Positions 1 to 5,826 of a stretch of DNA of 27,546 bases are shown piece by piece. Below the pieces are notes generated by a model that worked only from the letters and a program-made list of their open reading frames with translations, was not told the DNA's origin and ran no database searches. Both the position numbers and the translations under genes were made by a program. Origin of the DNA: a bacterium. GTDB taxonomy: Bacteria; Spirochaetota; JAHITG01. Numbering within the stretch: position 1 is the first letter of the stretch; every line of letters starts with the position of its first letter. The DNA lies in contig JAQTRT010000005.1 of the NCBI GenBank assembly GCA_028711675.1, positions 1 to 27,546 on the forward strand, written 5' to 3'.

Positions 1-1073
1 GTCCCTATTTCATCAGGATAATATCCATCTTCTCCACCATACGGATTCCAGCCATGTCTTATCCCATTATCAATTTCACGGTGTAAAATAACTTTTGATT
101 TTCCATAATTATTAGTCCAAACATGATCCAACATCTTTTTACATTTTTTTAAAACATCTGATAATTCGTTAGGAGCAATGCTGTAAGCATCCATTAAAAA
201 ATTCACAAAAGCTCCATTCCCGTCAACATATTTTTGATAAAAATACACATCCTCTACCCATCCGTTTTTAGGATTTAAAATATATTTAGCTGTATCTATT
301 ACTATTTTTTTATACTTCTGATCCTGTGTCGCATTATATAAAGCACTTCCTATTGATAAATAACCGGCACCATTGAAAGGCAATTCAGCTCCAAAGGCAG
401 CCTTGCCAGGCCTACCTTCCCATTTCCCTTTACCTTTATACAATTTTTTTTCTATGCCGGGAAAATTATTATCTCCATTCCATACCAATAACGCATCATT
501 TAAATATTTTCTTTCTCCTGTAGCTCGATAAAGCCAGCAGGCGACTATTACCATTTGATTCATATTAGAATTAGTAAATCTTTTATCAAATTGGAATATC
601 CTTTTTTTAACATTATACCATGTCCAATAACCGTCATCATGTTTTAATAATTTATCTTTCCTGGCCTTATCATACCGTTTTTTTACATTCATCAACCATT
701 CGGAATTAGCCTGTCCTGTAACATCCCACCAATAAAGAATAGCCAAACAATCCCATGCTACATCATCAACCCATTCTCCATTATCAAGTTTTATTATATT
801 CTTTTTTATAATAAAATTCAAATAAGATTGATCTTTCGTGATTTTATATAAATAGGATTGGCCAATCAGGCCATAAGCTCCTCTCCAATCGGGTTTATAA
901 ACAACACGGAAAAGAGAATCAATTTTTTCTGCCTGATCCATATACTTTGAAGAAATATATAATTTAAGTCCTGATTGATATCCTGACGCTATATTATGAA
1001 TTAAAAATAAAAACAGAACAACAAAAGGTGCCAAGTATATCTTAGCATATTTTATTAATTCATCTTTATTCAT
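1..1073 (-). CDS. Secreted GH76-like glycoside hydrolase (partial, 3' end outside window)
   Basis: An open frame runs from ATG at 1073 to the window edge, giving 357 residues without a stop. A hydrophobic segment at about residues 13-30 after a lysine-containing N-terminus looks like a signal peptide or anchor. The rest resembles an (alpha/alpha)6-barrel glycosidase. The WVDDVAWD stretch (D103, D104, W107) followed by DVTG, and TNSNMNQ...LYRATGERKYL at 167-191, match the pattern of family GH76 alpha-1,6-mannanases, where an Asp-Asp pair is catalytic. Later pieces (FNGAGYLSIGSALY and VDGNGAFVNFL) fit the helical repeats of that fold. The family call is from pattern memory, so another six-hairpin glycosidase is possible. 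The gene is strongly AT-rich, like the NYN gene upstream and unlike the rest of the window. Its ATG overlaps the stop of a tiny ORF (ATGAATAA). Confidence 0.6.
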   Translation of the reverse strand, partial: MNKDELIKYAKIYLAPFVVLFLFLIHNIASGYQSGLKLYISSKYMDQAEKIDSLFRVVYKPDWRGAYGLIGQSYLYKITKDQSYLNFIIKKNIIKLDNGEWVDDVAWDCLAILYWWDVTGQANSEWLMNVKKRYDKARKDKLLKHDDGYWTWYNVKKRIFQFDKRFTNSNMNQMVIVACWLYRATGERKYLNDALLVWNGDNNFPGIEKKLYKGKGKWEGRPGKAAFGAELPFNGAGYLSIGSALYNATQDQKYKKIVIDTAKYILNPKNGWVEDVYFYQKYVDGNGAFVNFLMDAYSIAPNELSDVLKKCKKMLDHVWTNNYGKSKVILHREIDNGIRHGWNPYGGEDGYYPDEIG

Positions 1074-1182
1074 AATTTTTACTTTTCAATTTGTTAATTA
1101 ATCTGCCCTTATTAATGAAAAACTTAAATTCCGCTTTTCTATAATCCCCCTTAAACTTATATTCTTTAAAGGAAAAGAACAT
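1066..1182 (-). CDS. Possible 38-residue basic small protein between the NYN and GH76-like genes
   Basis: A short frame starting MFFSFKEYKF and ending KNYE fills most of the gap between the two AT-rich genes. Its TAA stop overlaps the ATG of the GH76-like gene in the arrangement ATGAATAA, which would allow translational coupling. The peptide is rich in Lys, Phe and Arg. The frame stays open upstream of the ATG to the tandem TAA TAA stops of the NYN gene, so it could also be a decayed C-terminal extension or a gene remnant. There is no convincing Shine-Dalgarno sequence. I do not recognise it. Confidence 0.3.
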   Translation of the reverse strand: MFFSFKEYKFKGDYRKAEFKFFINKGRLINKLKSKNYE

Positions 1183-1212
1183 CTGGGCTATTTCTTCATT
1201 CTTAATTAATTA

Positions 1213-2031
1213 TTATTTTTCAGCTTGATCGACATCATCTATTTCTGGCTCATCTAAGACCGCAGGTGTTTCTTCAAGAGGCCTATGCCTTATTTCACAA
1301 AGATTTTTCCAATTATCTTCAAGATAAATTGAAGATATATTAGAAATTTTTTCCAGTTCCTTTGATAAGGAATATTTCCAACTCACTATCTGAAAATCTT
1401 TCCCCATTTCTTGTCGTATAAATTTTGCTGCTTCTTTATAATCCCCATCACCCGCAACTAAAATAATACGATCAATATTTGAAGATCGTTGACTACTGAA
1501 TAGAATTAATTGAACAGCTAAAGCCACATCAACACCTTTTTCATACTTAAAAAGATACTTATAATCACATGAATAACATTTTTCTGGATCTATGTTAACA
1601 CCACATTGAATATTTCCTTTTTGAGCATCCTTACATTTAAAGTATGCCTGCCTCATTTTTGTCCTACAATATACATCAGCAAAACGCAAAGGAATACCAT
1701 GTAATGTAAAGTTAAACGGGGGATTTTGAATTACTCTATAAAAACCAGATTGTGCAGATTTATTAACTAATTCATCCCATTCTTCTTCAGTTGGACGATG
1801 TTTCAATGATCGAATATCAGCAGCTGGAGGGAGAGAAGCAAAAAAATGTCTCGCATAAATATCCAACCCACTATTTTGAGCTTCAAGTAATTCAAGAATT
1901 TTTTCCCATTTTATCCTGATATATTCATTCTCTTTAATTTCCCCTTTTTTTCTTAAAAATTTTGAAAACTTAAATAATCCTATAAAAATATTTGAATTAT
2001 CTACAAAAATTGCTGCTTTTTCTTTAGACAT
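1213..2031 (-). CDS. NYN-domain (LabA/DUF88-like, PIN-fold) putative RNase
   Basis: The 272-residue product opens with AIFVDNSN (D11), the first acidic strand of NYN domains. It continues with GVDVALAVQLI (D168) and ends the fold with LVAGDGDY (D195, D197). These acidic residues form the metal-binding site in PIN/NYN ribonucleases, so RNA cleavage is the likely activity, but the substrate is unknown. A Cys cluster (C122, C133, C143, C152, C155) sits between the first and second motifs. CYSC in particular suggests a small zinc site, which is an elaboration on the minimal fold. The C-terminal 25 residues are acidic and probably disordered. AAGGGA precedes the ATG. Two tandem TAA stops end the gene. 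AT-rich composition links it to the GH76-like gene and separates it from everything downstream of 2090. NYN proteins are also found in defence and toxin settings, but nothing here proves such a role. Confidence 0.8.
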   Translation of the reverse strand: MSKEKAAIFVDNSNIFIGLFKFSKFLRKKGEIKENEYIRIKWEKILELLEAQNSGLDIYARHFFASLPPAADIRSLKHRPTEEEWDELVNKSAQSGFYRVIQNPPFNFTLHGIPLRFADVYCRTKMRQAYFKCKDAQKGNIQCGVNIDPEKCYSCDYKYLFKYEKGVDVALAVQLILFSSQRSSNIDRIILVAGDGDYKEAAKFIRQEMGKDFQIVSWKYSLSKELEKISNISSIYLEDNWKNLCEIRHRPLEETPAVLDEPEIDDVDQAEK

Positions 2032-2090
2032 AATATTCCCTTTTATATAAAATTTAATATATTACTTTTTAAAATAAAAAGCCCCCTCTC

Positions 2091-2978
2091 TCACAACACC
2101 TTAATCCCCGCCAAATCGAAGAACTCCTTCAGTTTCTCGTAAGTGGTGGCCTTGAGGTCGCCGGGTTTGATTCCGCCTTTCAGGCTGCGAACCGGCTCTA
2201 TCCCGGGCGGGACGGGATTGGGAGGCGGATCAGTCAGCTCGATAAATTTCTTTTTCCACTTTTCCAGCTCGCCGTCAGCCATGATCAGGTCCATGAGCAG
2301 TTTGAACATGAGCGCGGCATTGTTCAGGTATATCCCCCAGAATTTTTTATACTCGATCCATTTTTTGATGTTCTCCTCTGAATTGAAATCCTCGGGCGGC
2401 CGGGGGGCGGACTCAATATGCTCGACCAGCCTTTTCAGCTCTTCCTGCAGTTTTTTCAGTTTGGTCGCCGCCTCCTTATAGGACATTCCCTCGACATTCA
2501 CCTTCAGCCAGAAAAGCAGGGGAGCTTCGGACACATCGTTCGCGGTCTGGTCGTCAATGCCCAATATGCGTTTCCATATCTCTATCTGCTCATCGATCAG
2601 TTCCCTGTCCTTATCTGTCCAGACCTCGGCCTGGCCCGGGCTGTTCTTCACAAGCTCCAGCTGTCTCTTCATGGCGGGTATGACATTGTTGGGATCCAGC
2701 AGCTTCCCTTTCAATTCGTTCAGGTCATCGGGGACCTGCAGATTGATCGTCCAGTATATGTTCCGGAAGAAACGGTCCATCTTCAGGTTCCGCGACACCA
2801 GGGAAACAGGCAGGTTTTTAATGTTCTTTCCGGCCATGGAGACAAGCTTATCCAAAGGGACCATGCTTTCTACGCCGCGCGTTTCAACAGGGATAATCCC
2901 TGTCCGGACAAGCTTCTTTAATTCCAATGCGGACAGTCCGTATTCAAGCAGGGAATTCAATGGTATCAGATCAGGCAT
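2091..2978 (-). CDS. Protein of unknown function with a possible N-terminal helix-turn-helix
   Basis: The product is 295 residues with no signal peptide or membrane segment. I do not recognise a family. Residues about 6-50 (LNSLLEYG, ELKKLVRTGIIPV, then VPLDKLV) read like a short helix-turn-helix with a wing as in MerR/excisionase-type domains. This is a guess from pattern only. The middle (about 160-245) is rich in charged helices, and a proline-rich stretch (DPPPNPVPPG) separates a short C-terminal segment. The start is well supported: AGGAGGT at 2982-2988 lies 3 bases before the ATG. A promoter-like TTGACA/TATTCT pair lies upstream at 3095-3122. Base composition is like the rest of the window and unlike the AT-rich genes that follow it, so an acquisition boundary may lie just past its stop codon. 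Confidence 0.75.
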   Translation of the reverse strand: MPDLIPLNSLLEYGLSALELKKLVRTGIIPVETRGVESMVPLDKLVSMAGKNIKNLPVSLVSRNLKMDRFFRNIYWTINLQVPDDLNELKGKLLDPNNVIPAMKRQLELVKNSPGQAEVWTDKDRELIDEQIEIWKRILGIDDQTANDVSEAPLLFWLKVNVEGMSYKEAATKLKKLQEELKRLVEHIESAPRPPEDFNSEENIKKWIEYKKFWGIYLNNAALMFKLLMDLIMADGELEKWKKKFIELTDPPPNPVPPGIEPVRSLKGGIKPGDLKATTYEKLKEFFDLAGIKVL

Positions 2979-3094
2979 AAGACCTCCTGTGAAAGAATCG
3001 CTTTAGACAATCTGAGCAATAAATTTATGAGCAGTCCGGAATGGATCGTCTTTCCCCTAAAGCAAGCGTCCCCTATTTTAAAAATATTATCCAG

Positions 3095-3122
3095 AGAATA
3101 CTTCTTTTAAAGCTTTTGTCAA
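3095..3122 (-). promoter_or_regulatory. Putative sigma-70 promoter for the 2978 gene
   Basis: Read leftward, TTGACA (3117-3122) is followed after 16 bases by TATTCT (3095-3100, 4 of 6 to consensus). Transcription would begin near 3088, leaving a leader of about 110 bases before the ATG at 2978. The leader includes TAGGGGACGCTTGCT, which resembles one arm of the GGGGACG repeats found elsewhere in the window. Confidence 0.45.
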
Positions 3123-3149
3123 GTGATTTTCTGCGGGGCGCATAGTGAA

Positions 3150-3232
3150 GTGTACGTCGCACCGAAACGGTGCTCTGTACCAAAATGGCACTTCGTACGG
3201 TACCGGCACCGGATCTAAATGGTATCGCCATC
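3150..3232. repeat. Cluster of short ACC...GGT hairpins
   Basis: GCACCG-AAA-CGGTGC at 3159-3173 is a perfect 6-bp stem. Degenerate relatives follow immediately (GTACCAAAATGGCAC, CGTACGGTACC, then a GGATCTAAATGGTATC-like unit). The pattern recalls the CACCGCACCT/AGGTGCGGTG palindromes at 5745, 8006 and 21010. The cluster lies between the unknown gene and the 3' end of the ATPase gene, whose stop is at 3237. There is no coding signal. Confidence 0.5.
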
Positions 3233-3236
3233 TTTG

Positions 3237-4376
3237 TTAAACCAATTCATTCAGGAACACATAGGCAGGGCATACCCGGATGCCCTCTTTGTTTACCCAA
3301 TCTGATCTCCCTTCCAACAGGATCTGGTACGCTTTTGTTTGCGGGAATTTTAATTTAAAATAGTGTAATGCCGGACTGATATCCTTTTCAGAGACCTTGC
3401 ATTCGATAAAATATACCGGCTTTCCGTCTTCAACAACCACAAAATCCACTTCCCGTTTATCAGTATCACGGAGATACCGTAATTCCACATTACGTCCCTC
3501 CGAATCCTGTAAGAAATAACACCATTTCAGAAGATGACAGGCCACCAGATTCTCAAAACGCTTCCCTTTGTCTGAAACAATTGTCCAGTCTACATGATAA
3601 TGCTTGGCTTCCTTTTTAACGGCGCGGATCCTGGGGCTGCCAAAAGGATAAACACGGAAGATCATATAAAGATTCTCAAGTATATTCAGCCAGCGGGTCA
3701 CAGACTGATGGGATACCTGAAGGTCTTCACGTACGGCATTCACGGACAAAGGGGAACCCACCAGGTCCGGCAGCCGTATGACCATCCTTTCTATAAGGTC
3801 AATCTCATTTATTCTTTCCATATCCCGGAGATCTACCCTGATAAGCCGTGTTCGGTACTCTCTCGACCACCGTTTTACTTCTTTTTCATCGGCAGATAAA
3901 AAGGGCTCCGGAAAACCGCCATAATGGAAAAGATGGTCCAGCGCCTCTGCAGGGGAAGACCTTATCTCTTTTACGGAAAAAGGGAAACACCGGTAAAAAT
4001 AATACCGGCCCTGCATGGAATCCCCTCCTTTGCGGTACAGGTCCAGACGCGCGCTTCCTGTTACCAGTATCTTTAATTCATTCCCGCGCTTATCATAAAG
4101 GCCTTTTACGGTTTGCTGCCACCGGCTGTATTTATGAATTTCATCCAGGATGAGATATCCCGGACCGGCCGGAAATTCTTCTTTTAATATATGTTCCCGG
4201 TCCTCCAGGGCATCCCACGTCATATAATGTTTCGTCAGGGGCGCACCCGCCTGTTTAATGATATGCTTTGCCAGGGTTGTTTTTCCTGACTGGCGGGGGC
4301 CGCCGATAAAGACCATCTTTTTCTGCAGGTCTTTTTTTATATGCTCCTCCAGATACCTGCGAACATAAGTTGGCAT
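3237..4376 (-). CDS. AAA_14 / DUF4143 family ATPase
   Basis: This has the typical two-part layout of the family. The N-terminal P-loop domain has Walker A GGPRQSGKTT and Walker B YLILDEIH, followed by VTGSARLD as sensor. The DUF4143 C-terminal half ends in a PD-(D/E)xK-like pattern: FENLVACHLL, REVDFVV, FIECK. Proteins of this type are common, patchy in distribution and of unclear role; some are proposed to have nuclease or toxin-like functions. The length of 379 residues is normal. I chose ATG 4376 because GGAGGT at 4381-4386 precedes it. An ATG 12 bases further upstream overlaps that ribosome site and has none of its own. A perfect 26-bp palindrome lies immediately upstream of the ribosome site and may be an operator. 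Confidence 0.85.
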   Translation of the reverse strand: MPTYVRRYLEEHIKKDLQKKMVFIGGPRQSGKTTLAKHIIKQAGAPLTKHYMTWDALEDREHILKEEFPAGPGYLILDEIHKYSRWQQTVKGLYDKRGNELKILVTGSARLDLYRKGGDSMQGRYYFYRCFPFSVKEIRSSPAEALDHLFHYGGFPEPFLSADEKEVKRWSREYRTRLIRVDLRDMERINEIDLIERMVIRLPDLVGSPLSVNAVREDLQVSHQSVTRWLNILENLYMIFRVYPFGSPRIRAVKKEAKHYHVDWTIVSDKGKRFENLVACHLLKWCYFLQDSEGRNVELRYLRDTDKREVDFVVVEDGKPVYFIECKVSEKDISPALHYFKLKFPQTKAYQILLEGRSDWVNKEGIRVCPAYVFLNELV

Positions 4377-4388
4377 TTTAACCTCCAT

Positions 4389-4414
4389 CGGAAATTACTC
4401 ATGAGTAATTTCCG
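4389..4414. promoter_or_regulatory. Perfect 26-bp palindrome, candidate operator
   Basis: CGGAAATTACTCA followed directly by its exact reverse complement. It sits just upstream of the ribosome binding site of the AAA_14/DUF4143 gene and just downstream of a promoter-like pair at 4423-4452, where a repressor would block initiation. It could equally form a long hairpin in the leader RNA. The cognate regulator is unknown; autoregulation is a guess. Confidence 0.6.
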
Positions 4415-4422
4415 ATATACCT

Positions 4423-4452
4423 TAAAATAATCATATTCAATTTTAAAGTCAA
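4423..4452 (-). promoter_or_regulatory. Weak promoter-like pair upstream of the ATPase gene
   Basis: Read leftward, TTGACT (4447-4452) and TATTTT (4423-4428) are separated by 18 bases in an AT-rich stretch. The predicted start of transcription falls inside the 26-bp palindrome. The -10 match is poor (4 of 6) and the spacing is long. Confidence 0.3.
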
Positions 4453-4528
4453 ATAAATATTATAATTAATATTTCCCGGAAACTGGACTAATTACTTTTT
4501 AATAATATATTAAATCGGCTCATTATGA

Positions 4529-4759
4529 ATGGGGAATATAATGAAAACAAAGATAGAAAAAAACCAAAAAACAATTTTAAGGCGGTGTTCTGTTTGTGAT
4601 AAGAAGATCACAATAATCATAAATCGCGACCGGACCTATAAAAATGGTCATTACTTTGGTGAAATTAAAATTCCTGCCGGAAAAGGCAAAGAAAAAGAAG
4701 TTGAATACTGGGAATGCCCTGAATGTTATAAGGATCAGAAGCTTAAAAAGACAAGTTAA
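4529..4759 (+). CDS. Small zinc-ribbon protein
   Basis: The 76-residue product has two CxxC knuckles (C20/C23 in RRCSVC and C63/C66 in ECPEC) 40 residues apart. That is the arrangement of a zinc ribbon. The intervening segment alternates hydrophobic and charged residues as in beta strands. The N-terminus is Lys-rich. I do not recognise a named family; nucleic-acid or protein binding would be typical. Translation may start at ATG 4529 or at ATG 4541. Neither has a strong ribosome site, though GGGGA precedes the second. The last 17 bases overlap the 3' end of the PAP2-type gene on the other strand. Confidence 0.6.
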   Translation: MGNIMKTKIEKNQKTILRRCSVCDKKITIIINRDRTYKNGHYFGEIKIPAGKGKEKEVEYWECPECYKDQKLKKTS

Positions 4760-5606
4760 AAAAGACCCCCTTGCTGTCACCTGCCAGGATAGGGCCTGCC
4801 TGGAACCGGTCCGACCTGTCTGTCGCAGTATGCTTGTCCCACTCCTGCCGGAAATTTTTCCCTATGGAGGAGCCGATGGCGAATCCCATCAGGGTCCCGG
4901 CCACAGTATCTGAGAACCAGTGCATGGTCCCGCCTTCATGCGCATTCACGCCATAGAACATGTATCCCAGGTAAGTGATGCAAAGCACCTTAATGAGAGT
5001 GTTCTCATGATAAAAATATGCAAGGCTTGTCATGGCCGCGGTATTCACCATCAGATGGCCTGACGGCCATCCCCAGTGTACGCCGCCGCGCAGGAACCCG
5101 AACCTGAACTTATGGCTGGCACTCCGCATGTCATCATACGTATCCGGGTCAGGCGCTACCCTGCCTGTAAAGGCTTTCAGGGTCCAGTCATAGACCAGGC
5201 CTACAAGGCTGGCCTGGAGCATGGCGCTGCCTGCCGCAATCTCCTTGCTGTGATCTCCTATATTCCCGTAAAGATAAATACTGCTGCCAAGCACAAGGGG
5301 TGTAAGATAGCCTATATACGCAGCCGGATCAGCCAGGGCATGGGAATCCCTGGTCCGGTTGAAGTAAGCGTGCACTTTGTAATCCGTGTCTGTCTCGACC
5401 AGGATGACAGTAGAGAGTACGGCGCCTGTATGGAGCAGGATATTCCAGCCCGTGAATCCGGCAGCCGCGTTCCTGCCGATATCCGTGAACGGGTTCATGC
5501 GATATATCTTTTCTGATGACGGTTCCGCGGAATTCTGGGGGAAAAGAGGACTACTGCCAGCCAACAGAAAAGAAAAACAGATGCATAAAATAATAAATGC
5601 TCTCAA
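4743..5606 (-). CDS. PAP2-superfamily phosphatase-like secreted protein
   Basis: The 287-residue product begins with a signal peptide (hydrophobic core about residues 4-17) and contains the PAP2 core. This includes KAFTGRVAP (144-152), WPSGH (180-184, H184) and HWFSDTVAG (H229, D233). The catalytic His pair and Asp of acid phosphatase/lipid phosphatase enzymes are kept. However, the Arg of the KxxxxxxRP motif is replaced (A151), and the SR of the third motif reads AH (222-223), so activity or substrate may differ from canonical phosphatidic-acid phosphatases. The start is TTG at 5606, with GGAGG at 5613-5617 placed 6 bases upstream; no ATG has a comparable site. The C-terminus ends in Phe after an alternating hydrophobic stretch. 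The exported location is inferred. Confidence 0.82.
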   Translation of the reverse strand: MRAFIILCICFSFLLAGSSPLFPQNSAEPSSEKIYRMNPFTDIGRNAAAGFTGWNILLHTGAVLSTVILVETDTDYKVHAYFNRTRDSHALADPAAYIGYLTPLVLGSSIYLYGNIGDHSKEIAAGSAMLQASLVGLVYDWTLKAFTGRVAPDPDTYDDMRSASHKFRFGFLRGGVHWGWPSGHLMVNTAAMTSLAYFYHENTLIKVLCITYLGYMFYGVNAHEGGTMHWFSDTVAGTLMGFAIGSSIGKNFRQEWDKHTATDRSDRFQAGPILAGDSKGVFFNLSF

Positions 5607-5702
5607 GTATTTCCTCCTCTGTGGAAATGAGAGGGTCTGGTTTTATATATTAATTCAAAATTGAATATACCATGATAATATTGATATATCCAATCTTGTA
5701 AC

Positions 5703-5825
5703 GGCAGGTCTTTAGACCTGTCGTTCACCTGTTATTCCGGCAATCACCGCACCTAAAGGTACGCCGCTGCTTTTGAGATGATATGTTCAACAGCTCTGAA
5801 AAAAATCAGAACCGTCCCCATTTCC
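5703..5825. repeat. One-armed mosaic repeat (element A)
   Basis: From left to right it has a CAGGTCT-TT-AGACCTG hairpin (5705-5720), a CACCGCACCT/AGGTACGCCG palindrome (5745-5766), and a single terminal arm AAATCAGAACCGTCCCCATTT with flanking A's (5799-5825). The arm is the same sequence as the arms of elements B and D, but no matching left arm is present. The stretch next to the arm (TGTTGAACATATCAT in reverse complement) matches element D, while the palindrome matches element B. The arm ends one base before the TAA of the FGE-like gene. Confidence 0.75.
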
Positions 5826-5826
5826 T

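Noticed and set aside
5653..5666. ATTCAA-AA-TTGAAT palindrome upstream of the PAP2 gene
   Set aside because: It is short and lies in very AT-rich sequence, where such symmetry is common by chance.
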